Shown: positions 37,338 to 45,192 of the stretch, in pieces | Numbering within the stretch: the first letter of the stretch is position 1 | Layout of the letters: the number at the start of each line of letters is the position of its first letter | NCBI RefSeq assembly: GCF_016904675.1 | Contig: NZ_CP070228.1 | Location: forward strand, 186,001-250,000 | Direction: 5' to 3' | From: Arcanobacterium phocisimile | GTDB taxonomy: Bacteria > Actinomycetota > Actinomycetes > Actinomycetales > Actinomycetaceae | Length of the DNA stretch: 64,000 nucleotides | Notes under the pieces: generated by a model | Seen by the model: only the letters and a program-made list of their open reading frames with translations | Database searches by the model: none | What the model was told of the DNA's origin: nothing | Translations under genes and position numbers: made by a program

Positions 37338-37736
37338 ATGGCGAAGAAATTAATTCACGTGGTCGGCGCTGTGTTTGTGCGTGATGACAAGATTATGGCT
37401 GCGCAGCGCGGCTCAGGGCGAGCTCTAGAAGGATATTGGGAATTTCCCGGTGGAAAGATCGAGCCAGGAGAGAGCCCGCAGCAAACACTTGCTCGTGAGC
37501 TGCGTGAAGAATTGCTTACTGACGCCGAAGTAGGTGAATTCATTGCCCGATCAGAGTATGAATACGATTTTGGAATCGTTTGGCTAGATGCTTACTTTGC
37601 AACTATTATAGGCAGCGAACCAACCCTGACTGAGCATCAAGAAATTCGCTGGCTGGGTGCAGAAGAACTATTCAGTGTGCAGTGGGCGCCGGCTGATATT
37701 CCGATTATTGAGAGTATTCGTTCACAGATAATCTAA
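37338..37736 (+). CDS. MutT-like Nudix pyrophosphohydrolase
   Basis: A 132-residue Nudix enzyme. The box GGKIEPGESPQQTLARELRE followed by ELL is complete, at about residues 39-62. Length and start (HVVGAVFVRDDKIMAAQRG) fit the MutT/CTP-pyrophosphohydrolase group, which cleanses oxidised or methylated nucleotides. It lies 40 bp before the DUF6119 gene on the same strand. A role linked to the neighbouring modification system, for instance removing modified cytidine nucleotides, is speculation from position. Confidence 0.87.
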   Translation: MAKKLIHVVGAVFVRDDKIMAAQRGSGRALEGYWEFPGGKIEPGESPQQTLARELREELLTDAEVGEFIARSEYEYDFGIVWLDAYFATIIGSEPTLTEHQEIRWLGAEELFSVQWAPADIPIIESIRSQII

Positions 37737-37776
37737 ATCGTTGCTGAGCATCCATTAAGATTTGAGGTTTAAGATC

Positions 37777-39408
37777 ATGGGGAAACAGCGGTTAACTATT
37801 TATATGTTTCGCGAAAATGTTCAAGACATTGAAGATATATTCGACTTAGAGAGAAAGAGTCAAATAGGAATAGAGGTTTTTAAAATTCCAACAAATAATG
37901 CTTTTGGCTCAGACGGGTGCTTGTTTTATAAAAAACAGGAGGACAATACTCCAGCGTGGCTAAGCTATGTGATTCCTATCTTGGCAGAGGATCTTCCTGA
38001 AATGAAAACCAAAAGTATTTCTGCGTTGTTAGTAACCAGAGTGAAGGAACGAATTTTTGCAATCGCATTCGGATATGGGCGTTCTCTAATAGATCTGCAG
38101 AAAATTGAGTTTAATTTTGGTTTGCGTGTTGCCCTCAATTTAATTGATCCAAAACAAATTCGAAGTGTAGACACGAAGTTATTCGACGATTTGGTTCTTT
38201 CTGCAAAAATGCAAGTAAGCAGAGACGCTGGACTTGCATCGTTTAATGTAGACACGCAGCGGGATATTTTGAAATCGGTAGCAGGAAAGATCGATGGAAA
38301 TGATTTTTTTAACACTATTTCCGGTAGTGATTCAGTGGTGCTCAATGCTGATATTGGTGCACTCAAAGTGCCGAGACTATTAGAACAGCTCCTCGAAGCG
38401 TATCAGTCCGAGGCGTATAAGAAAAATTTTGGTTGGGTTGATCATTTAGCGCTCGTACGGGATGAAAAAACCATTAACCTGCTCGATAACAAGTTAGTGG
38501 GCGAGTTAAGGTCAGGAGTGCTGGGCTCGACCCATTTAGCTTTACCAGATGTGCTGGATTTGGAGGATATCGACGCCTACAAGATTCAAGGAACTCGCGG
38601 AGTCGAGTACCCGGAGCTTGATTTGGATAGTTATTTAAAAGAGTTGGGAGACGCGCTTGACCAACTATCCTTAGAGAAGCTTAAAAGGTTTCATGTTTCA
38701 GTAAGATTTTCAAGAACTCAAGCATACGACCGACGTGGAACATTATACAGGTGCCTGGTTTCGGAGCAGAGACTGGAGCAGGGTGGGCGGCTCTATGTTT
38801 TGATTGAGGGACGTTGGTTCGAGGTTGACAAACTTTTGGTTGAAGAGGTCGATTCTTATTTAGAAGAAAGAATAACGTTTGACGCAAAGGGCTTTCCGGA
38901 TGCAAAAGTTGGAGAAAAAGAGACGAATTATAATCAACGTTTGGTTAGAGAATCAGGCGGAGGATTACTTCTATTGGATGCTAAAGTATTTAGGCCACAA
39001 GGCGCGAGAACAGGTATCGAATTTTGTGATGTTTTATCCAAAGAAGGAGAGATTATCCACGTTAAACGAAAGTCGCGTTCATCGACTTTGAGTCACTTGT
39101 TTGCTCAGGGTACTGTTTCAGCAAAGACATTTCTGGGTGATCAGAGTTTCCGATCTGAGTTAAGAGACTATATTCGTGATCAAGTAAAAGTTGGGCACAG
39201 TGATGATTGGTCACAGGTGTTACCTGATATGAACGAATCTGTAGTGCCGAATAGATACTGTATCAGATATTTAATTATTGCGAAATCAAGTCGAACAGGC
39301 ATGGACTGGTTGCCGTTCTTTAGTAAAATAACCCTTATTCAGAATACTAAAGAATTGCTACAGATGGGATACAAGGTCACTGTCGGTAGAGTTTCGGTAA
39401 GTGATTAG
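37777..39408 (+). CDS. DUF6119 / TIGR04141 family protein
   Basis: A 543-residue cytoplasmic protein of the sporadically distributed TIGR04141 (DUF6119) family, recognised from the block FGYGRSLIDLQKIEFNFGLR near residues 92-111 and its overall length. Function unknown; family members often sit beside restriction-modification or other defence genes. It has no nuclease or ATPase motif that I can name. ATG 37777 follows TTGAGG at a fair distance; the frame is open to a TTG at 37762. Codon use is AT-rich like the restriction gene, which it precedes by about 50 bp. Confidence 0.78.
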   Translation: MGKQRLTIYMFRENVQDIEDIFDLERKSQIGIEVFKIPTNNAFGSDGCLFYKKQEDNTPAWLSYVIPILAEDLPEMKTKSISALLVTRVKERIFAIAFGYGRSLIDLQKIEFNFGLRVALNLIDPKQIRSVDTKLFDDLVLSAKMQVSRDAGLASFNVDTQRDILKSVAGKIDGNDFFNTISGSDSVVLNADIGALKVPRLLEQLLEAYQSEAYKKNFGWVDHLALVRDEKTINLLDNKLVGELRSGVLGSTHLALPDVLDLEDIDAYKIQGTRGVEYPELDLDSYLKELGDALDQLSLEKLKRFHVSVRFSRTQAYDRRGTLYRCLVSEQRLEQGGRLYVLIEGRWFEVDKLLVEEVDSYLEERITFDAKGFPDAKVGEKETNYNQRLVRESGGGLLLLDAKVFRPQGARTGIEFCDVLSKEGEIIHVKRKSRSSTLSHLFAQGTVSAKTFLGDQSFRSELRDYIRDQVKVGHSDDWSQVLPDMNESVVPNRYCIRYLIIAKSSRTGMDWLPFFSKITLIQNTKELLQMGYKVTVGRVSVSD

Positions 39409-39458
39409 ATGCTTGACATTGTGAAATGTAATCTAAGCAAGAGTTCAGGGAAGAGAAT

Positions 39459-40163
39459 ATGGGAAATAATCACTCATATGGTTTAGATTGGATCGATGAG
39501 GATGCGCTATTCGAAGTGACAAAAAAGACTTTTGATAAGGTCTTGAATCCTCAGCGGAAGCAGCCGCTTCCTCCAGATCCATTTACCATTATTGCACATG
39601 CGACAGTGATGGGTGGGAGCCTTACAGAGGCTCTAATGTTCGAAAAAGAGCGATCGCTCAATAAGACACTGTCAGATAACGTGGGATATTGGCATCAACG
39701 CGTTCTTGGCCTATCTCCAAATTGGCAGGAGACAGGTTCGTCTGGTGGCAATATAGATTTGAAGACCAATCCTGGATTTCTTCCTCCTTCTATAGGAAGA
39801 CCTGTATATGCCGAAGTTAAGAATCGTTTTAACACTATCAAAGGTTCGGATCAGAAAAATCTGTGGGATGATCTTGAGCGTCATGTAAAAGCAAATGGAG
39901 CTGTCGGCTACGTTTTCCAGATAATTCCCAAAAAAGCTGAGAGGTATGATCAACCGTGGAAAGTGGCTGGCAGGCCAGTTCGGGAAGACATTCGACATTG
40001 TGACGGCGTGACTGCCTATGAGTTGGTATATGGGGAGCCGGAAGCGCTGTTCCAACTGTATCGTGCACTTCCTTTGATATTTAGAGATATTATCGGTAGC
40101 GATAGTCTTGTTGAGGGAGAGATTGCTGAGCTGTTTTTTAGATCACTACCTAGTGCGGAATGA
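39459..40163 (+). CDS. Eco47II-type restriction endonuclease
   Basis: A 234-residue type II restriction enzyme of the Eco47II family, whose founding member cuts GGNCC. The PD-(D/E)xK site is likely the Asp in GGNIDLKTNPG and EVK in VYAEVKNRFN (about residues 97 and 117-119). N-terminal blocks WIDEDALFEVTKKTF and the C-terminal YELVYGEPEALFQLYRALP fit the family. Its partner methyltransferase follows 54 bp later, with an operator-like dyad in the gap. GGNCC is predicted as the target of both. Confidence 0.85.
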   Translation: MGNNHSYGLDWIDEDALFEVTKKTFDKVLNPQRKQPLPPDPFTIIAHATVMGGSLTEALMFEKERSLNKTLSDNVGYWHQRVLGLSPNWQETGSSGGNIDLKTNPGFLPPSIGRPVYAEVKNRFNTIKGSDQKNLWDDLERHVKANGAVGYVFQIIPKKAERYDQPWKVAGRPVREDIRHCDGVTAYELVYGEPEALFQLYRALPLIFRDIIGSDSLVEGEIAELFFRSLPSAE

Positions 40164-40173
40164 CACCTTGTTT

Positions 40174-40205
40174 ATGGTAACCTTTACATAGGCAAAGGTT
40201 ACCAT
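40174..40205. promoter_or_regulatory. 12-bp perfect dyad before the methyltransferase
   Basis: ATGGTAACCTTT (40174-40185) and AAAGGTTACCAT (40194-40205), with an 8-bp spacer, end just before the AGAGG ribosome binding site of the methyltransferase. ATGACA (40160-40165) and TACATA (40185-40190), 19 bp apart, could be its -35 and -10. The dyad then covers the -10 box, as expected for autorepression by the HTH domain of the methyltransferase. It could also form a weak RNA hairpin after the restriction gene. Confidence 0.75.
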
Positions 40206-40217
40206 AAGAGGTGTGTA

Positions 40218-41480
40218 GTGGAGAAAGTACAGATTGGTGTTGCTGCTCAAGAGCTTGGTGTGTCAGTAGATACAATTCGGAGATGGGCGAAACAAGGGCT
40301 AATAAAAGCTTCGCGAGGAGCGCGAGGTGATCGCCTTTTTAATGTCGATGAGATTGCTCGACTGCGCTGTAAACTCAATGGTGAGGGGTCACAGCGTACG
40401 TTTGAAGTTTTATCACGCGGCGAAATTTTCGAAGATGCTTCTTGTATTGATCTATTTGCGGGTGCTGGGGGAACTGCGCTTGGTTTCCATAATGCTGGAT
40501 TGAATCATGTCTTCTTGAATGAGTTTAACAAAGAGGCCGTTTCTACTTTACGTAGTAATAGTGAAAAATTTGGCCTTAATTGGGATATATCCGATAAAGA
40601 TGTACATGAAGTAGATTTCTCTACGATGAGTGCGCGAGTCATTCAAGCTGGATTTCCTTGCCAAGCTTTCTCTTACGCGGGGAAGTCTAAAGGATTCGCG
40701 GACACTCGAGGGACGTTATTTTTTGAGTTTGCAAGAGCGGTTCGCGATATACAGCCCGATATTGCAATTGGTGAAAACGTTCGTGGACTAGTGAACCATG
40801 ATGGTGGAAGAACATTAGTCACGATGTTAAACACGTTCGATGAGCTTGGGTATGACATTAATTTCAGAATTTTGCGAGCACAGTACTTAGATGTTCCTCA
40901 AAAGAGGGAAAGACTGTTTTTGTTCGCAGTGAAGAGGGGAAAGAATCTCCCAATTGTGTTCCCGAAAGAGCAAGACTATATTATCACTCTGCGGGAAGCT
41001 CTCGAAGGAGTTCCGGATTCACCAGGTCAAAAGTATACTGCGAAAAAAGAAAAAGTAATGCGCCTGATTCCTGAAGGCGGTAATTGGCGCGATCTTCCCG
41101 ATGAAATCCAAAAAGAGTATATGGGGGCTTCTTATTATCTTGGTGGAGGAAAGACGGGAATGGCTCGCCGTATGTCATGGAATGAACCTGCGCTAACTCT
41201 TACTTGTAATCCAGCTCAGAAACAGACTGAGCGGTGCCATCCGGAAGAGACACGTCCCTTTACGGTGCGAGAGTATGCTAGAATCCAAACTTTTCCTGAT
41301 GAATGGGAGTTTAATGGGAGTGTAGCTGCACAATATAAGCAGATTGGAAACGCTGTCCCTGTGAATTTGGGTTACCACATGGGATTATGCGTCTTAGCTT
41401 CCCTTGGATTGATTCCGATCGATGAGACAATGGAAGTAGTTGAACCGTTACGTTTCCCTTATGGTGACTTAAGGAATTAA
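40218..41480 (+). CDS. DNA (cytosine-5) methyltransferase with N-terminal MerR-like HTH
   Basis: A 420-residue protective methyltransferase for the Eco47II-type enzyme. Residues 1-55 form a MerR-type helix-turn-helix (AAQELGVSVDTIRRWAKQGL and the wing GDRLFNVDEIARLR). The catalytic part from about residue 70 has motif I DLFAGAGGTALGF, motif IV GFPCQAFSYAGKSKG, motif VI ENVRG, motif VIII QKRERLFLFAV and motif X QIGNAVPVNLGYH. The predicted target is GGNCC. It starts at GTG 40218 after AGAGG. The fused HTH and the adjacent perfect dyad suggest that it represses its own promoter. Confidence 0.92.
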   Translation: MEKVQIGVAAQELGVSVDTIRRWAKQGLIKASRGARGDRLFNVDEIARLRCKLNGEGSQRTFEVLSRGEIFEDASCIDLFAGAGGTALGFHNAGLNHVFLNEFNKEAVSTLRSNSEKFGLNWDISDKDVHEVDFSTMSARVIQAGFPCQAFSYAGKSKGFADTRGTLFFEFARAVRDIQPDIAIGENVRGLVNHDGGRTLVTMLNTFDELGYDINFRILRAQYLDVPQKRERLFLFAVKRGKNLPIVFPKEQDYIITLREALEGVPDSPGQKYTAKKEKVMRLIPEGGNWRDLPDEIQKEYMGASYYLGGGKTGMARRMSWNEPALTLTCNPAQKQTERCHPEETRPFTVREYARIQTFPDEWEFNGSVAAQYKQIGNAVPVNLGYHMGLCVLASLGLIPIDETMEVVEPLRFPYGDLRN

Positions 41481-41491
41481 GATGTAATGCT

Positions 41492-41995
41492 ATGTTCAGT
41501 AATGATCCGCAAAAGAGTGCATTAGCTGAGTTGCTTCGGCCTATCTTCGCCAAGGTAGCTCCCGAGTCGATGCCATCATCTGCCCAGTACGATCCAGCCG
41601 GAATCACACAGCAAGCCCGCGAGCTGCGCGCCCTGCTTCTCAGCTATGACGGCGCGATCCTGGCTGGCCACGTTATGCTCGACCTGCTCGAAGAAAACGG
41701 CTACGGCCCGCTCGACGTCGAAATCCTTACGGTTGCACCCGAAAATCTAGCGCTCGCGCTCGCAATCCAACACGCAGCCGCCTCACGCGGCCTCGCCTAC
41801 GACGTCGTCGTCACCGAAAACGGCGAACTCCTCGGCCCAGAGGCAAGCGGACGCACCGCCGTTGCGATCACACTTTTCGACGACGAAACCGCAACCGAAC
41901 CACGCATCCCGGTACAAACCCAGGCCACACTCATCGGAACTGGACTCGCCGCATATCAGCCTACAACCCTACATAGTGGAGACCACCGTGAGTGA
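41492..41995 (+). CDS. Degenerate phosphoribosyltransferase-like protein
   Basis: A 167-residue protein resembling orotate phosphoribosyltransferase in layout only. The hood/core segment LSYDGAILAGHVMLDLLEENGYGPLDVEI fits, but the PRPP-binding loop reads GRTAVAITLFDDETATEP in place of an intact VDDVxTTG motif. It is also shorter than PyrE. In related genomes pyrE often precedes the same SpoU methyltransferase gene, so this may be a decayed or repurposed PyrE. It begins 11 bp after the methyltransferase stop, so it could be read through from the island promoter. Its stop overlaps the TrmH gene (GTGAGTGA). Confidence 0.5.
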   Translation: MFSNDPQKSALAELLRPIFAKVAPESMPSSAQYDPAGITQQARELRALLLSYDGAILAGHVMLDLLEENGYGPLDVEILTVAPENLALALAIQHAAASRGLAYDVVVTENGELLGPEASGRTAVAITLFDDETATEPRIPVQTQATLIGTGLAAYQPTTLHSGDHRE

Positions 41996-42704
41996 AACCC
42001 CAACCCAGCCAACCCCCGACGCAACCAACGACGAAGCATTCGACTTTTGGGGAAACGGCGAAAAGCCGGGCGGAATCACCGGTGTTGGCCCGTGGGAAGG
42101 TCCACTCCCAGACGATCCGCGCTACGATCCGGAACTGTTAGCGAATGGCGATAAGCGCAACGTCGCGGACAAATACCGCTACTGGAGCGTCGAAGCAATC
42201 AGCGAGGACCTCGCCGCGCACTCCACCAAACTCCACATCGCGATCGAAAACCTCGAACACGACCTCAACATCGGATCCATTGTGCGCACCGGCAACGCCT
42301 TCAACGTCAGCGGCGTCCATATTGTTGGCCGCAAACGCTGGAACCGGCGCGGCGCACTCGTCACCGATCGCTACCTCAACGTCCACCACCACCCAGACGT
42401 TGCCAGCCTGACACAATGGGCCCGCGAAAACGATTATGTGCTCGTTGCGGTGGACAATATGGAAGGATCCACACCGATCGCCGCCACGCCACTACCCGAA
42501 AACGCGCTACTGATCTTCGGGCAAGAATCTAACGGCTTGAGCGCCGAACTGCTGGCAGCCGCCGATTCAGCCGTCTATATTCCGCAGTTTGGCTCCACGC
42601 GGTCCATGAATGTTGCGGCGGCAGCGGCAATTGCCATGCATATGTGGATTATGCAGCACGGGCCGGATGCGACTCCAGTGCCAGAAAGCCGGCCTGTACT
42701 TTAA
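41988..42704 (+). CDS. TrmH/SpoU family RNA 2'-O-methyltransferase
   Basis: A 238-residue SPOUT methyltransferase acting on tRNA or rRNA ribose. The three SpoU motifs are present: NLEHDLNIGSIVRTGNAFN, LLIFGQESNGLS and IPQFGSTRSMNVAAAAAIAM (the trefoil-knot cofactor site). GTG 41988 is chosen because TGGAG precedes it and the upstream frame is the shadow of the previous gene. It overlaps the PRT-like gene by 8 bp. A roughly 50-residue acidic N-terminal extension precedes the fold. Confidence 0.9.
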   Translation: MSETPTQPTPDATNDEAFDFWGNGEKPGGITGVGPWEGPLPDDPRYDPELLANGDKRNVADKYRYWSVEAISEDLAAHSTKLHIAIENLEHDLNIGSIVRTGNAFNVSGVHIVGRKRWNRRGALVTDRYLNVHHHPDVASLTQWARENDYVLVAVDNMEGSTPIAATPLPENALLIFGQESNGLSAELLAAADSAVYIPQFGSTRSMNVAAAAAIAMHMWIMQHGPDATPVPESRPVL

Positions 42705-42708
42705 CGAC

Positions 42709-42785
42709 TGTACATTCAGTTTGCATATTCGACAGGTAATCGCCGAAATTCCGGTTGCCGGTGCAAAAATGCAAACTGTGTGTAC
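42709..42785. repeat. Dyad repeat element, left of the DUF559 gene
   Basis: CAGTTTGCAT (42717-42726) and ATGCAAACTG (42769-42778) are exact reverse complements 42 bp apart. The pairing extends outwards as GTACA...TGTAC. A related element with the same arms and nearly the same span lies at 43672-43755, on the other side of the gene and in the opposite orientation. Confidence 0.75.
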
Positions 42786-42795
42786 GGGGGTGTTT

Positions 42796-43590
42796 TTACC
42801 GGCGCCTCAAAATAGTCAACAACTTCTGCTGAGTCTGCGGCCATTCGTACCAGATTTGTCGGTATGACAGGCGAACTACGCGATAGCCGGCATCCTGAGC
42901 AGCTAGATCACGCCGGTGGTCGTTTTCAAAAGTGCTTTCTGACACGTGATACTGCCGGCCATCACATTCAATTATGATTCGCCGGTTAACCAGTAAATCA
43001 ACGAATCCTACACTAGGAATATGTGCCTGCGGAATCACTGAAAAATGATGACCTTCAAGGAAAAGTCGGACTCGAGTTTCGCTCCCTGACTGCGCGGAGG
43101 GCGAGAAGCTCAGAAGCTTGTTGTGAGTTCTGGCAGGCAACTGTGCAATAAGAACGGAGACCTCATCAACTGAGAGAAGTCGGTTGTTGACTGCCGATTC
43201 AGCGATGATGAGGGAAGTCTCGGATGAACAACAACGGAACACGATAGATATGATTTCGGGGAGATCGAGCCGGACCTGGTCTGCGGCGAAAAATTGCCGG
43301 TGACATATTGCTTGTGCTGGCATTTTTATATTCCCTCGGCGAGGATGATAAGCAATATGGAGGCAATCGGACGCTGCCGGTGGTGTCCACAGCGGGAATA
43401 ACCGACATGCGGAAATGCATGTCAGCCTGCCACCCGATGCGATAGCTCGAACCTCAGATTGATCCGCAGTTTGGTCTGCGAACCAGCCACGAGTAAATCG
43501 TGAGAGCGCACCTTCGTGAACTAAATGGTTAATTGCCCGGCGAGAGTAGCCCGCTGATCTTAATTGTTGATAGGTAAAGATGCCACCCAT
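42796..43590 (-). CDS. DUF559 (Vsr-like nuclease) protein with AbiEi-type N terminus
   Basis: A 264-residue protein. The N terminus (FTYQQLRSAGYSRRAINHLVHEG) resembles the winged helix of AbiEi-type antitoxin/regulator proteins. The C-terminal 110 residues are a DUF559 domain related to Vsr and PD-(D/E)xK nucleases: SETRVRLFLEG with the first Glu, then FVDLLVNRRIIIECDGRQYH with Asp and ECDG, and VVRLSYRQI. DNA binding and cleavage are likely; biological role unknown. It stands alone and is flanked on both sides by related dyad repeats. Confidence 0.8.
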   Translation of the reverse strand: MGGIFTYQQLRSAGYSRRAINHLVHEGALSRFTRGWFADQTADQSEVRAIASGGRLTCISACRLFPLWTPPAASDCLHIAYHPRRGNIKMPAQAICHRQFFAADQVRLDLPEIISIVFRCCSSETSLIIAESAVNNRLLSVDEVSVLIAQLPARTHNKLLSFSPSAQSGSETRVRLFLEGHHFSVIPQAHIPSVGFVDLLVNRRIIIECDGRQYHVSESTFENDHRRDLAAQDAGYRVVRLSYRQIWYEWPQTQQKLLTILRRR

Positions 43591-43671
43591 TCTGTAATTG
43601 TCTAATAAATTCTGTATATCATGCGATCAGTTTTCCACAAGGCTCAGATTGCTCTGCGCGCTGTTTGATGA

Positions 43672-43755
43672 AGCGAGCACAGAGTTTGCATTTTGCGCAC
43701 CAAACGGTGAAAATTCAGCAAATATCCGCAGATATGCAAACTGAATGCACAGGTA
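43672..43755. repeat. Dyad repeat element, right of the DUF559 gene
   Basis: AGTTTGCAT (43683-43691) and ATGCAAACT (43734-43742), with the same spacing as the left element. Its reverse complement aligns with the left copy across the whole ~75 bp: CATTCAGTTTGCATAT at one end, GGTGC-GCAAAATGCAAACT at the other. It is part of the 333-bp gap 43591-43923, which also holds the fba promoter. Confidence 0.75.
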
Positions 43756-43858
43756 CTACAAACGCCAAAGCATGGCTCCAGTGAACCTTGGAAAAATCAG
43801 TATAAAACTGAACGTGATTTGCGGTAATGCACAATATTTCACGAACGGGACTGAGGGC

Positions 43859-43888
43859 TTAACATGTGGGCACGAATAGTGCGATAAT
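43859..43888 (+). promoter_or_regulatory. Predicted promoter of fba
   Basis: TTAACA (43859-43864) and GATAAT (43883-43888) with an 18-bp spacer, each five of six matches to the vegetative consensus. It lies about 30 bp before the GTG start of the aldolase gene. Confidence 0.6.
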
Positions 43889-43923
43889 AGAACTGTTCTA
43901 ACCACTACAAGAGGAGTATTCCC

Positions 43924-44946
43924 GTGGCAATTGCAACCCCAGAGGTTTACAACGAAATGCTTGACCGTGCTAAGGCCGGCAAGTTCGCATACCCAGCAAT
44001 TAACGTTACGTCATCTCAGACGCTAACCGCTGCTATCCGTGGCTTTGCTGAGGCAGAGTCTGACGGTATTATTCAGGTTTCCGTTGGCGGTGCGGAGTAC
44101 TGGTCAGGTTCAACTGTGAAGGATCGCGTTGCCGGCTCCCTCGCAATGGCAGCTTACGCTCGCGAAATCGCGAAGAACTACGATGTCAACATTGCACTGC
44201 ACACCGATCACTGTGCAAAGCAGAACATCGATTCCTGGATTCGCCCACTTATGGAGCTCGAAGCTGAAGAAGTCAAGGCTGGTCGCCTCCCATTCTTCCA
44301 GTCCCACATGTGGGATGGTTCGGCTATTCCACTTGCTGAGAACCTCGAGATTGCTAAAGAAATGCTCGATCTTGCTGTCAAAGCAAACACCATCCTCGAA
44401 GTTGAAATCGGTGCTGTTGGTGGCGAAGAAGATGGCGTCGTTGGCGAGATCAACGAAAAGCTTTATACCACTGCTGAAGATGGTATGAAGACCATCGAAG
44501 CTCTTGGTCTTGGCGAAAAGGGTCGCTACATCACCGCTCTTACCTTCGGTAACGTTCACGGTGCATACAAGCCAGGCTTCGTTAAGCTCCGCCCAGAACT
44601 CCTCGGCGAGATTCAAGAAGAAGTTGGCAAGAAGGTCGGCAAGGAATCCCCATTTGATCTCGTCATGCACGGCGGCTCCGGCTCAACCGCAGAAGAAATC
44701 GCAACCGCAGTCCGCAACGGCGTTATCAAGATGAACGTTGACACCGACACCCAGTACGCATTCACCCGCCCAGTCGCTGAGTGGATGATGCGCAACTTCG
44801 ACGGCGTTCTTAAGATCGACGGCGAAGTCGGCAACAAGAAGCAGTACGACCCACGCGCATGGGGCAAGGCTGCTGAGGCTGGCATGGCTGCTCGCGTTGT
44901 TGAAGCATGTGAGCGCCTCGGTTCCGTTGGCAAGAAGATGCGTTGA
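43924..44946 (+). CDS. fba: Class II fructose-bisphosphate aldolase
   Basis: A 340-residue zinc-dependent aldolase of glycolysis and gluconeogenesis. ALHTDHC (about residues 93-99) holds the catalytic Asp and a zinc-ligand His. LEVEIGAVGGEEDGV and MHGGSGST are the other metal and phosphate sites. It starts at GTG 43924 after AGAGGAG. Codon use is strongly biased, as in other highly expressed genes. Single-gene unit with its own promoter and terminator. Confidence 0.97.
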   Translation: MAIATPEVYNEMLDRAKAGKFAYPAINVTSSQTLTAAIRGFAEAESDGIIQVSVGGAEYWSGSTVKDRVAGSLAMAAYAREIAKNYDVNIALHTDHCAKQNIDSWIRPLMELEAEEVKAGRLPFFQSHMWDGSAIPLAENLEIAKEMLDLAVKANTILEVEIGAVGGEEDGVVGEINEKLYTTAEDGMKTIEALGLGEKGRYITALTFGNVHGAYKPGFVKLRPELLGEIQEEVGKKVGKESPFDLVMHGGSGSTAEEIATAVRNGVIKMNVDTDTQYAFTRPVAEWMMRNFDGVLKIDGEVGNKKQYDPRAWGKAAEAGMAARVVEACERLGSVGKKMR

Positions 44947-44987
44947 TCTAGCTGCGTCAACGCCTAGCATGCTGCGTTAAGTGTGCC

Positions 44988-45040
44988 AATAAGCAAAAGG
45001 CGGGCACCCCGAGCAGATGTCCGCCTTTTGCTTATTTTGA
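44988..45040. terminator. Intrinsic terminator after fba
   Basis: A 16-bp perfect stem, AATAAGCAAAAGGCGG (44988-45003) with its complement at 45021-45036. Its T-rich right arm (CCTTTTGCTTATTTT) serves termination. It separates fba from the glycolipid locus. Confidence 0.88.
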
Positions 45041-45192
45041 TTATCTGCAATATGCCGCAGTTTAAATGCGTTGTGTGCGATGGTGAACGTTTGCATAAAT
45101 ATAGATGTGAATAATAAAATATGCGGAGTACCAGAACGGGAACAATGATGTTTCCCAACTATTATCAGGCTCAGAGCTTGAGGAGGCTGGCC

